A stretch of DNA of 13,786 nucleotides from CAYRVX01 sp964642165 (GCA_964642165.1 CAZXOC010000203.1:1-13786); one strand, 5' to 3'. Counted from the stretch's first letter, positions 1-7,224 are shown. A program made the numbers and translations. Notes: a model not told the origin generated them from the sequence alone.

Positions 1-70
1 CGCCGGCGAAACGACCCGTCAGGACCGTCCCTCGGCTTGGCAGCATAGCCCGATGTTGTGATTTCACCCC

Positions 71-1018
71 TCAGCGCTGTCCTTGCGCGCCGCCCGGGCG
101 CGCTCGGTACACCCAGGCGGCGATCGCCGAGAGGTCCTGGAGCCGCTCGCCCAGCGCCGCCGGCGCGATCGCCGTGTGGGACGAGTTGGCCGGCAGGGCC
201 TCGTCGCGAAACGCCCGCTCGATCTCCCCCCGCCACCAGGGGCCGAAGTACCTCGCCAGCGAGCCCAGCACGATGACCTGCGGGCTGAACGTGTCGGCCA
301 GCAGGGCGCAAAGCTGCCCCGTCCGCCGCGCGGAGGTCAGCAGGACCTCGCGGGCCCGGGCGTCGCCGCCCGCCGACAGGTCGGCCAGGCGCCGCGTGTC
401 GGTCTCCGGGCCGAAGTGCTCGGGGAACATCCAGCCGGCGAGCTTGCCGATTCCCTCGCCGCTGCAGAACGACTCGGTGCAGCCGGCCTTGCCGAACAGG
501 ACCGGCCCGTCGGGCGCCAGGCGGATGTGCCCGACCTCGGGGCTCTGCCCGTCGGGCCCGCGGAGGATGCGTCCGCCGATGAGGATGCCGGCGCCGCAGC
601 CCGTGCCGCAGGTCAGGTAGACGGCGTGGGTCGTGCCCCGCGCGGCGCCCCAGAGCCACTCGGCCAGCAGGCACGCCGCGGCGTCGTGCTCCACCACCAC
701 CGGCAGGGCGAGCTCGCGCCGGAGGAGATCGGCGATCGGCACGCGGTCCCACCGGGGCAGGTGAGGCGGGGAGAGGACCACGCCGGTCAGCGGGTTGAGC
801 GGCCCGCCGATGCTCACGCCGACGCCCGCCACGTCGGGACATTCGTCCAGCAGCTCGCCCGCGCGGGCGAGGAAGTCGCGCGTCATGGCGTCGGGCCCGC
901 GCTCGGCGCGGGAAGGCCACTCGCGACGCGCGAGGACCTCCCCGCCCGCCGAGGCCACCACCGCCGCCGACTTCGTCCCGCCGACGTCCCAGCCCAGGAT
1001 GTGCTTCGTGGGGTCCAT
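71..1018 (-). CDS. ROK-family sugar kinase (glucokinase-like) with partly lost zinc site
   Basis: Predicted 315-residue cytoplasmic ROK kinase, the usual length for the family, which phosphorylates hexoses or amino sugars with ATP. Seen: N-terminal phosphate-binding motif DVGGTK (residues 11-16); catalytic Asp112 in EHDAAACLLAE, the position of the usual NDANxxAxxE; the second phosphate motif GTGCGAGIL (138-146); His164 followed by GC(180)xE(182). No helix-turn-helix precedes the kinase fold, so it is a kinase rather than a NagC/XylR-type repressor. Odd: the family CxCGxxGCxE zinc motif reads VLFGKAGCTE, so the first two cysteines are missing. The start at 1018 (MDPTKHILGWDVGGTK) puts the glycine motif at the usual distance from the N-terminus; an in-frame ATG at 1057 would add 13 residues, and neither has a good ribosome binding site. 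It is transcribed away from 1336-2997. It could feed an imported sugar into glycolysis; the substrate cannot be told from sequence. Confidence 0.92.
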   Translation of the reverse strand: MDPTKHILGWDVGGTKSAAVVASAGGEVLARREWPSRAERGPDAMTRDFLARAGELLDECPDVAGVGVSIGGPLNPLTGVVLSPPHLPRWDRVPIADLLRRELALPVVVEHDAAACLLAEWLWGAARGTTHAVYLTCGTGCGAGILIGGRILRGPDGQSPEVGHIRLAPDGPVLFGKAGCTESFCSGEGIGKLAGWMFPEHFGPETDTRRLADLSAGGDARAREVLLTSARRTGQLCALLADTFSPQVIVLGSLARYFGPWWRGEIERAFRDEALPANSSHTAIAPAALGERLQDLSAIAAWVYRARPGGAQGQR

Positions 1019-1161
1019 CTTCCGCGGGGCCCGGCGTCCCGGCGGGCCCGTTCGCATCGCCCGGGCGAGCCACTCCGCCGGCCGATCGACGCCGTTCTTA
1101 CCTTTCCCGTCCTGCCCCTGTCCACTAAGATCGACCCGTGCCGTCGGCCTCGCCGACCCGG

Positions 1162-1216
1162 CGCCCGCGGAGAAGACGAGATGAAGCCAGACGCGATCGC
1201 CGCCGTGTTCCTGTTT
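1162..1216 (+). repeat. 55-bp direct duplicate, left copy, abutting the N gap
   Basis: These 55 bases are identical to 1317-1371 and end exactly where the run of N begins. The copy includes the ATG (1181) and first codons of the exported protein gene. Being exact and flush with both gap edges, it looks like an unmerged contig overlap rather than a biological repeat. Confidence 0.97.
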
Positions 1217-1316
1217 NNNNNNNNNNNNNNNNNNNNNNNNNNNNNNNNNNNNNNNNNNNNNNNNNNNNNNNNNNNNNNNNNNNNNNNNNNNNNNNNNNNN
1301 NNNNNNNNNNNNNNNN
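1217..1316. other. Scaffold gap of 100 N
   Basis: Exactly 100 unresolved bases, the conventional filler for a gap of unknown size. It is bordered on both sides by the same 55 bases, so the two contigs probably overlap and no sequence is missing here. Confidence 0.99.
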
Positions 1317-1371
1317 CGCCCGCGGAGAAGACGAGATGAAGCCAGACGCGATCGCCGCCGTGTTCCTGTTT
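1317..1371 (+). repeat. 55-bp direct duplicate, right copy
   Basis: Identical to 1162-1216 and starting at the first base after the N run. It contains the usable start codon (1336) and a GGAG (1324-1327) eight bases upstream for the following gene. Confidence 0.97.
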
Positions 1372-2997
1372 TCGGCCGTCGCCGCGGGCGCACCGGCCAC
1401 GGCGCCGTCGCCCGCCACGGCGCCGGCGGGCCTTCGAATCACGCCGTCGCGCGAGACCACGTTCGTGCGGGGCCCGCTCCTCCCCGACGGCACGATCGAC
1501 TACGCCGCGGCGCTGGACGGGCTGTTCTCGAAGGGCATCACGCCGCGAAACAACGCGGCCGTGCTGCTCGTGCCCGTGCTCGGCCCGGACCGCATCCACA
1601 AGCCGCGCGCGGCCACCGGCGTGCTGAAGCGCCTGGGCCTGAAGAGCGGCGTCCGCGGGCGGGGGCTCTACGCCCCGCTGTCGGCGGTCCTGGCCGTTGC
1701 CCGTCGGCGCGCCGCGTCGTCCGGCGAGGCCGGCGCGCTGCCCGAGTCGGCCATGGAGCTCTTGCGGCAGGCGGTCGCGCGGCCGTGGACGGCCAGGCAG
1801 CTGCCCGTCGCGGCCGAGTGGCTCCGCGTCAACGACGCGGCGCTGAGGCTCGTGGCGGCGGCCTCGCGACGGCAGCGCTACTACCTGCCGCTGGGCTACG
1901 AGCCGCCGGCGGGCAAGCTGTTCGACGCGTCCGTGCCGAGACTCGCCGCCTTCTTCGACGTGGGGTCGGCCTTCGTCGCGCGGGCGATGCAGAAGGCCGG
2001 CAGCGCCGACGTCGCCGGCGCGAGGGCGGACCTGCTGGCGGCGCAGCGCCTCGGGCGGCTGCTGGGTCAGGGCGTCACCGCCGGGGAGCGCCGGATCGCC
2101 CTGGACCTGCTGAGGCTCTCCTGCCACGGCGAGCGCGCGCTGTTGGGCACGGTGACGGCCCACACGACCGCGGCCGCTACGCTGCACCTGAAGGCGCTGT
2201 CCGCCCTGCCGCCCGTGCCCGACCTGCGCGAGGTGTACGATCGGACCGAGCGGCTGACGGCGCTGGACTTCGCCATGCTCGTCGCGAGGAAGTCGCGGCA
2301 GTCCGGTGATGCCGTCGCGGCGCTGGCGGAGCTCATCCGGCTGCGAAAGCCGGACGGCGAAGCCGGCCCGACCGATCCCGGCGCGGCGGCGGCGGTCACC
2401 GTCGACTGGGACGAGGCCCTCCGCGCCGTCAATCGGTGGTACGACCAGGCCGGCGACGCCCTCGGGCAAACGAACTACGCGGTCCGGGCGCGGGCCCTCC
2501 GGGCGCTCCAGGCGAAGTGGAAGCGGGCGGCCGCACGCGTCAACCTCGCCACGTCGCCCGTCGGCCTGAGGAAGCTGCTCGAGTCCGGCGCCGACCCCGA
2601 CGGCGGCGGCAGCCGCCAGCGCCTCAGCCGCAACTTCGGCGAGCTGCTCGCCTGCCTGCTGGCGCCCGAGTCGTTCGAGCTGGCCGATCGCGCCGAGACC
2701 GAGGCCATGGACTTCGACCTCGTCCGCCTCGCGCTGGCGCTGTGGATCTCCCGGGCGCGGACGGGACGCCTCCCGGCGCGCCTGGCGTCGCTGGTCCCGA
2801 CGTACCTCGAGCGCGTCCCCCCGGACCGCTTCACCGGCCGGGCGCTCATCTACCGCCTGCTTGCGGACGGGTCCGGCTTCCTCCTGTACTCCGTCGGGCC
2901 GAACCTCACCGACGACGGCGGCCGCAGCGCCCGCGCCGGCGGCGACGACGTCGCGATCCTCCTCCGCCTCCGCAAGCAGCCCGCCCGGAGCCCGTGA
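1336..2997 (+). CDS. Exported planctomycetal protein of unknown function with C-terminal 'YSVGPN..DDGG' module
   Basis: 553 residues. The N-terminus (MKPDAIAAVFLFSAVAAGAP) is a signal peptide followed by an Ala/Pro-rich linker to about residue 32, so the protein is probably exported. Residues 43-84 (VRGPLLPDGTIDYAAALDGL, then ITPRNNAAVLL) match a motif I recall as recurring in large uncharacterised planctomycetal proteins. The middle is helical and Arg/Ala-rich. From residue 459 (LVRLALALWISRARTGRLPA) to YSVGPN (518-523) and DDGG (526-529) is a module that ends many planctomycetal proteins and resembles the C-terminal part of pseudopilin-like proteins. No catalytic motif is visible, and I assign no function. 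The start is the ATG in the right copy of the 55-bp duplicate, with GGAG eight bases upstream. If the N gap holds real sequence the N-terminus could differ, but the signal peptide fits as it stands. Confidence 0.8.
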   Translation: MKPDAIAAVFLFSAVAAGAPATAPSPATAPAGLRITPSRETTFVRGPLLPDGTIDYAAALDGLFSKGITPRNNAAVLLVPVLGPDRIHKPRAATGVLKRLGLKSGVRGRGLYAPLSAVLAVARRRAASSGEAGALPESAMELLRQAVARPWTARQLPVAAEWLRVNDAALRLVAAASRRQRYYLPLGYEPPAGKLFDASVPRLAAFFDVGSAFVARAMQKAGSADVAGARADLLAAQRLGRLLGQGVTAGERRIALDLLRLSCHGERALLGTVTAHTTAAATLHLKALSALPPVPDLREVYDRTERLTALDFAMLVARKSRQSGDAVAALAELIRLRKPDGEAGPTDPGAAAAVTVDWDEALRAVNRWYDQAGDALGQTNYAVRARALRALQAKWKRAAARVNLATSPVGLRKLLESGADPDGGGSRQRLSRNFGELLACLLAPESFELADRAETEAMDFDLVRLALALWISRARTGRLPARLASLVPTYLERVPPDRFTGRALIYRLLADGSGFLLYSVGPNLTDDGGRSARAGGDDVAILLRLRKQPARSP

Positions 2998-3068
2998 GGC
3001 CGCCGCGGGCGGTGCGATGCCGACCGGCTCCCGCGTCCCGGCCGCGACGGAACCTGGAAAGGACGACC

Positions 3069-3176
3069 ATGCGCCGCGCGTTTCCTGCGAGGCTGTCGGC
3101 CCTCGTCGCCTTCGCGGCAACCGCGCCCTCGCTCGCGCAGCCGTGCACGAAGCGGGACCTTCGGCAGGCAAGCTGA
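3069..3176 (+). CDS. Possible 35-residue secreted micro-ORF or decapitated gene remnant
   Basis: A short frame with a plausible ribosome site (AAAGGA, 3058-3063, five bases before the ATG) encodes a textbook signal peptide: basic MRRAFPAR, hydrophobic LSALVAFAATAP, then SLA just before Gln-Pro-Cys. Only about 12 residues follow before TGA. It lies in the 216-bp gap between the exported protein and the GHL6-like gene, on the same strand. It could be a genuine small exported peptide, the surviving 5' end of a deleted exported enzyme gene, or chance. I favour a gene remnant, because a ribosome site plus signal peptide is unlikely by chance and the mature part is too short to fold. Confidence 0.35.
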   Translation: MRRAFPARLSALVAFAATAPSLAQPCTKRDLRQAS

Positions 3177-3213
3177 CCGGCGCGCGCGCCGCCGCCATGA
3201 ACGGGAGCAGCAC

Positions 3214-5241
3214 ATGCGATCGACCGTGATTCCGGGCCTGCTGGTGACGCTGCTGGCGGGGCGAGCGATGGGAGACAACTGGTACGAGCGCAGCTTCTAC
3301 CTGCTGCACGAGGACCACCACACCGGCAGCGCCCACGAGGTGGGGCGCGACGCCGACCCGAACGAGACGGCCCGCCTGGTGGCGCTGTCGCGCCCGGACG
3401 TCGTGCAGATCCACGCCAAGGGCAACCCCGGGTGGACGACCTACCCGACGAAGATCGGCCACGCCCCGCCGAAGCTCCGGCGCGACGTGCTGGGCGTCTG
3501 GCGCGACCTCGCCGCGGGCGGGGGGTATGCCTTCTCGGTCTACTACAACATCGGGCGCGACGGGGAGATCATGAAGCGCCGGCCCGCGTGGAACCGCGTT
3601 CGCGCCGACGGCAAGCCGTACGACCGGGCCCTGTGCTACCACTCCGGCGTCGCGGAGGCGTACCTCTGGCCGATGATCCGCGAGATCATGGACCGCTACC
3701 GGCCGGCGGGCTTCTGGTTCGACGGCTCGTGCTTCACCGTGCAGCTCTGCTACTGCGACACGTGCCGCCGGCGTTTCCGCCGCGAGACGAAGCTCGACGC
3801 CCCGAAGGGCCCGTCGGAGAAGGGCTGGGGCCGCTACCACGAGATGCAGCGCCGGGTCTACCGCGAGCTGATCGCCAAGACGGCGGCGATGATCCACGCC
3901 AGGGACGCGAACTGCCTGGTGGCCTTCAACTGGGCGTACTCCCTGCGCATGCCCGAGACCCCGCCGAAGGGCATCGACTACCTCACCGGGGACATCGGCG
4001 ACCGCGTCGAGGGCCTCTCGCCCGAGGCGCACTGGTACGACTCGCTCGACCGCCCGTTCGACCTGATGACGAAGATCCACACGCGCTATCCCGTGGGCGG
4101 CTCGAACCGGACGCGCACCGCCCCCAAGCCGCGCGAGCAGGTCGAGCAGGAGATGGCCGTCATCGTCGCCAACGGCGGGCGCTACTTCGCGTGGGACAAC
4201 CCGACGCCCACGAGCGGGCTGGCGCCGGATCGCATGGCCTTCCTCGCCCGCGTCGTCGCGCCGTTCCTGCGGGCGCGGCGGGCCTGGTGCCTCGGCTGGC
4301 GGCGGGCGCCCGACGTGAGCCTGCTGTACAGCGCCGCGGCGCACTACGCCGTCACCGACGCGCGCCCGGCGTCCTTCAGCCGCCGGGACAACCGCATCGA
4401 GGGCGCCACCGACTGGCTGAGGCGGCTGCACCTCAACTACGAGATGATCTCCGACGACCGCCTCGCCGCGGGGGACATCCGCAGTGGGCTGCTCCTTGTC
4501 GAGCACCCCAAGGTGCTCACGCCGAAGGCCTGTGAGCACCTCGCCGCGTGGGTCAAGGGCGGCGGGAAGCTCCTCATGACGGGCATGGGCGTTGCGCGGG
4601 CCACGCTGCGGGAGGAGGTCTTCGGCATCGCGGCGGCCGAGGGCCCCGCCGGCGGCGAGCCGCTGACGGTCCGCCTCGACGGCGGGGCGCACCGCTTCGA
4701 GCACTGGCTGTTCCGCCTGCGGCCGGCGAAGGCCCGCACGCTGCTGGACGTCACCGACGCGAAGGGCCGCACGCATCCCCTCCTGACGCGGCACCGCTGC
4801 GGCAAGGGGACGGCGTACGGCGTGCCCATCCCGCTGCTGTCGCGGCATGGCCGCAACGTCGTGCCGCCGGCGCTGGTACGGGCCGTCTTCGAGGCGGTCC
4901 TGCCGGCCGGGGAGCGGCGGCTGGCGACGGACGCCCCCGAGAGCGTCGAGGTCGTCCTGCGCCGCAAGGGCGGGGCGTTCGCCTGCCACATGGTCAACCT
5001 GGCGCGGGGCAGGATCGAGTCGCTCCGCGTCAACCGGCGCGAGTACCGGCGGATCACGCGGATCCCGCCCGTGCCCGCCAGCCGGGTGTGGCTTCGCCTG
5101 CCGCGGCGGCCCGCGACGGTCCACGTCGAGCCCGGCGGGCGGCGCGTCGCGGACTGGCGTTATGCCGACGGGCGCCTGGAGGTCCGCGCCCCCGGCTTCG
5201 CCATCCACCAGGTCGTGGTGGCCGAGCCGCCCGAGCCGTAG
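3214..5241 (+). CDS. Secreted GHL6-like putative glycoside hydrolase
   Basis: 675 residues. A short signal peptide (basic Arg2, hydrophobic VIPGLLVTLLAG, cleavage near residue 20) predicts export. Residues ~21-350 look like a TIM-barrel glycosidase of the hypothetical GHL6 / alpha-fucosidase-like type: DVVQIHAKG (62-70), FSVYYNIG (107-114), then GFWFDG (166-171), with Asp170 where GH29-like enzymes carry the nucleophile, directly followed by CYCDTCRRRF (179-188), the CxCxxC...F feature seen in such barrels. Residues ~365-560 resemble the beta-galactosidase trimerisation / class I amidotransferase-like domain (LLLVEHPKVLTP, GGGKLLMTGMG), and the last ~100 residues look like a beta-sandwich. 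GGGAG-type ribosome site GGGAG at 3203-3207 supports the ATG at 3214. It is convergent with the sulfatase, which suggests work on a sulfated, possibly fucosylated or galactosylated glycan (inference). Substrate unknown. Confidence 0.75.
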   Translation: MRSTVIPGLLVTLLAGRAMGDNWYERSFYLLHEDHHTGSAHEVGRDADPNETARLVALSRPDVVQIHAKGNPGWTTYPTKIGHAPPKLRRDVLGVWRDLAAGGGYAFSVYYNIGRDGEIMKRRPAWNRVRADGKPYDRALCYHSGVAEAYLWPMIREIMDRYRPAGFWFDGSCFTVQLCYCDTCRRRFRRETKLDAPKGPSEKGWGRYHEMQRRVYRELIAKTAAMIHARDANCLVAFNWAYSLRMPETPPKGIDYLTGDIGDRVEGLSPEAHWYDSLDRPFDLMTKIHTRYPVGGSNRTRTAPKPREQVEQEMAVIVANGGRYFAWDNPTPTSGLAPDRMAFLARVVAPFLRARRAWCLGWRRAPDVSLLYSAAAHYAVTDARPASFSRRDNRIEGATDWLRRLHLNYEMISDDRLAAGDIRSGLLLVEHPKVLTPKACEHLAAWVKGGGKLLMTGMGVARATLREEVFGIAAAEGPAGGEPLTVRLDGGAHRFEHWLFRLRPAKARTLLDVTDAKGRTHPLLTRHRCGKGTAYGVPIPLLSRHGRNVVPPALVRAVFEAVLPAGERRLATDAPESVEVVLRRKGGAFACHMVNLARGRIESLRVNRREYRRITRIPPVPASRVWLRLPRRPATVHVEPGGRRVADWRYADGRLEVRAPGFAIHQVVVAEPPEP

Positions 5242-5256
5242 GACGCAGTCGCCGAG

Positions 5257-5280
5257 GGCCGCATGCCCCGGCATGCCGCC
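5257..5280. terminator. Candidate bidirectional terminator hairpin
   Basis: In the 73-bp space between the convergent GHL6-like and sulfatase genes: GCATGC (5261-5266), loop CCCG, GCATGC (5271-5276), extended by GGC/GCC across a C-C mismatch. There is no T-tract, so intrinsic termination is uncertain, but the position fits. Confidence 0.4.
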
Positions 5281-5314
5281 CGTGCCGCTGATGCCCCGCA
5301 CCGAATGGCTCGCC

Positions 5315-6775
5315 CTACGGCTGGGCCTTTGCCTTCTTACGCTTCTGGCCCTTGGGCCTCTTGCGGCGCTTGCCGCCGCCGAGCGGGCCGTTCGTCGGCA
5401 GGACCGGCGCGGGGAGCTTCTTCAGGATCTCGTCGAAGCGCTTCTTGATGCCCACGACGGCCGGGTCTCTCGAGTCGGTGACCTCCCGGTAGCCCGTGCC
5501 GTCGCGGCTCGTGCCGCAGTCGTACAGGCGACCATAGTGCAGCGGCGAGTTGTCCTCGAGCAGCCAGCGCTTCGTGCGGAGGATCCGCCGGTCGCCGAGG
5601 AAGGCGAAGCACCACTCGCGGCCGGGGGACTTCTCGCCGCGCAGCAGGGGGGCGAAGCTGCGGCCGTCGATGGGGCGGTCGGTGGGCAGCTTCGCGCGGG
5701 CGAAGTCCGCCAGCGTGGGCATCACGTCGCTCGTGTCGCACAGCTCGCCGGTCGCGCCGGCGGGTTGGACGATGCCGGGGGCGTTGACGATCATCGGCAC
5801 GCGTGCCCCCAGCTCGGTGGGTTGGCCCTTGCCCTCCCCGCCCGTGCCGTTGTCGCCGGTGAAGAACACGACCGTCCGCCCGCGCAGCTTCAGCTTCTCC
5901 AGCGCCGCGACGATCCGCCCGACGAGCGTGTCCACGTACTCCACGTTGGCCTGGAAGTTCTTCTGCCTGTCGTTCCGGAAGTGGTCGTCGCCGCCCTTCG
6001 TCGTGTCGGGCGTGGTGTAGAACGGCCCGTGCGTCAGGGCCATCGGGTAGTAGATGAAGAACGGCCGGTCCTTGTTCCGCGTGGCGAAGTCGATCACGAA
6101 GTCGGTGAAGATGTCCGGCCCGTAGTCGTCGGGCTTCGTCGGGCGGTACCTGGCGTTCTGGATGATCGAGGGGTGCCAGTAGCGGCTGGTCTTGCCGCCC
6201 TTGGCGCCCTCCCACCCGCCGGCGTGCTCGACGCCGGGCGGCAGGTTGTGCTTGTAGGCCCACATGCAGTACTCGTCGAAGCCCGTCTCGCGGACCAGCG
6301 TGGGCACCTTGCCGGAGAGCTGCCACTTGCCCGCCAGGGCCGTCGCGTAGCCCGCGCGCTTCAGCATCTGCGCGAAGGTGAAGTGGTTGGTCATGTCCTC
6401 CTCGGGGCTTCCCCGCTTGGGCCCGCCCCGCCGGCCGGCGAAGTGGTGCACCTTGTTGTGGCAGGCGTACTGCCCCGTCATGATCATCACCCGCGTGGGA
6501 TGGCAGATCGGGGCCGTGTAGCACGTCCGGAAGAGCACGCCGCCTCGCGCGAGCGCGTCCAGGTGGGGGGTTCTGTGCTTCCGGTGCCCGTAGCAGGCGA
6601 GCTCCTTGGCGCCGAGGTCGTCGGCCATCACGACGATGAAGTTGGGCTTGTCGCTCTTCCTCGCCGCTCGGAGCCAACGCGGCGCGGCCGCCATCGCCGC
6701 GCCCGCGCCGATCGTCCGGAGGAAGGCCCGCCGGCCCATCGCGCCGGCCCGATCCGTCGTCTGTCTCTGGTGCAT
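5315..6775 (-). CDS. Tat-exported type I (formylglycine) sulfatase
   Basis: 486 residues. Twin-arginine signal GRRAFLRTIGAGAAMAAAP (14-32) predicts export of the folded enzyme. Sulfatase landmarks: metal-binding ADD (Asp52, Asp53); maturation motif CHPTR (Cys91 to Arg95), a CxPxR site whose Cys would be converted to formylglycine; GYATALAGKWQL (142-153) with Lys150; ALTHGP (246-251) with His249; TGDNG (306-310) with Asp308/Asn309; and Lys316 before ELGARVP. It should hydrolyse sulfate esters outside the cytoplasm, probably on a glycan. Odd: GKWQ replaces the usual GKWH (Gln152), and the C-terminus (466-486) is a Lys/Arg-rich tail. AAGGAG (6782-6787) six bases before the ATG at 6775 supports this start over the internal Met13. 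No sulfatase-maturating enzyme is in the window. It lies 31 bp after a GH43-like fragment on the same strand. Confidence 0.94.
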   Translation of the reverse strand: MHQRQTTDRAGAMGRRAFLRTIGAGAAMAAAPRWLRAARKSDKPNFIVVMADDLGAKELACYGHRKHRTPHLDALARGGVLFRTCYTAPICHPTRVMIMTGQYACHNKVHHFAGRRGGPKRGSPEEDMTNHFTFAQMLKRAGYATALAGKWQLSGKVPTLVRETGFDEYCMWAYKHNLPPGVEHAGGWEGAKGGKTSRYWHPSIIQNARYRPTKPDDYGPDIFTDFVIDFATRNKDRPFFIYYPMALTHGPFYTTPDTTKGGDDHFRNDRQKNFQANVEYVDTLVGRIVAALEKLKLRGRTVVFFTGDNGTGGEGKGQPTELGARVPMIVNAPGIVQPAGATGELCDTSDVMPTLADFARAKLPTDRPIDGRSFAPLLRGEKSPGREWCFAFLGDRRILRTKRWLLEDNSPLHYGRLYDCGTSRDGTGYREVTDSRDPAVVGIKKRFDEILKKLPAPVLPTNGPLGGGKRRKRPKGQKRKKAKAQP

Positions 6776-6806
6776 GGTGCGCTCCTTGTCTCGTGGTTTG
6801 GCGTCG

Positions 6807-7049
6807 TTACTCGGCCGGCTCGATGAGCAGGTCCCTGCCGCGCGGCGTGATCTTCAGCGGCACGAGGCCGGGCTCCGTGCGGAACGGCGCCGTGCGGTCG
6901 TTGCCGAAGAAGCCGCTGCACCATTTGCCGTCGTGCCCGCGGAAGAACGTCCCGTGCCCGCCGTGGGGGACGGCGACGCGGCGCTTCGTCGGCTTGCCCC
7001 CGCGGCGCCCGGGCTTGCAGGCCTGTCTGCACGGGCCGCGGCCCCTCAT
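6807..7049 (-). pseudogene. C-terminal fragment of a GH43-like glycoside hydrolase
   Basis: 80 codons ending in TAA. From about residue 22 (KRRVAVPHGGHGTFFRG, then GKWCSGFFGNDRTAPFR, then PGLVPLKI) the sequence matches the end of GH43-type five-bladed propeller glycosidases, where a GHGTFF strand and a WxxxFFGND strand close the fold. The first ~20 residues (rich in Arg, Gly and Cys) do not belong to that pattern. The propeller body with its catalytic Asp/Glu residues, several hundred codons, is absent upstream, so the gene is truncated. The ATG nevertheless has a good AGGAG (7057-7061) seven bases upstream, so a short product could be translated. It sits between ptb and the sulfatase on their strand. 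Most likely a deletion remnant; a functional mini-protein is less likely. Confidence 0.6.
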
Positions 7050-7103
7050 TCTGTCTCTCCTGCTCGCCTGCCGGGCGCCTTACCATATGCGAAGGACACG
7101 GCA

Positions 7104-7122
7104 CCGCGGCGACACGCCGCGG
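7104..7122. terminator. Perfect 8-bp GC hairpin
   Basis: CCGCGGCG (7104-7111), loop ACA, CGCCGCGG (7115-7122). It lies between the ptb stop and the GH43-like fragment. There is no T-run on either side; it may be a terminator or an mRNA-stabilising stem for the minus-strand transcript. Confidence 0.35.
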
Positions 7123-7173
7123 CTCTGTCCGAGTGCCTGTTGAGCATCCTTCGGGCATCCGGTCCGAGGAACC

Positions 7174-7199
7174 CGGAGGCCGCTTCGCGCGGGCCTCCG
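7174..7199 (-). terminator. Candidate ptb terminator hairpin
   Basis: CGGAGGCC (7174-7181) and GGCCTCCG (7192-7199) form a perfect 8-bp stem with a 10-nt loop, about 30 bp past the ptb stop codon. No clear T-tract follows on the minus strand, so factor-independent termination is uncertain. Confidence 0.4.
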
Positions 7200-7203
7200 T
7201 GCC

Positions 7204-7224
7204 CGGTTCCTGGTTCCCGGTTCC
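7204..7224. repeat. Three tandem 7-nt repeats (GGTTCC core)
   Basis: GGTTCC occurs at 7205, 7212 and 7219, separated by single bases, giving a 3 x 7-nt tandem array just after the ptb stop. Function unknown; it may be replication slippage. Confidence 0.6.

Larger units (their letters stand above)
1019..1335. other. Divergent intergenic region interrupted by a scaffold gap
   Basis: Space between the divergent ROK kinase and the exported protein starting at 1336. The real sequence left of the gap is GC-rich and I see no credible coding frame. There is a small perfect hairpin at 1143-1157 (6-bp stem GTCGGC/GCCGAC, 3-nt loop). The slightly AT-richer stretch near 1125-1140 (containing CACTAAGATC) could hold a -10 element, but I cannot name a convincing promoter. 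If the gap is spurious (see the 55-bp duplication), the true intergenic distance is about 160 bp. Confidence 0.6.

Noticed and set aside
1162..1371. Direct repeat as a mobile-element target duplication or att site
   Set aside because: It is flush with both ends of a 100-N scaffold gap and 55 bp long, far better explained by an unmerged contig overlap.
883..5301. Very long open frame on the minus strand (about 1470 codons) across the N gap and two plus-strand genes
   Set aside because: It runs through the unresolved bases and translates to Arg/Pro/Ala/Gly low complexity. It is the GC-driven mirror of the real plus-strand genes at 1336-2997 and 3214-5241.
4847..6826. Long plus-strand open frame opposite the sulfatase
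   Set aside because: No recognisable domain, biased composition, and fully antisense to a sulfatase with intact active-site motifs and a strong ribosome site.
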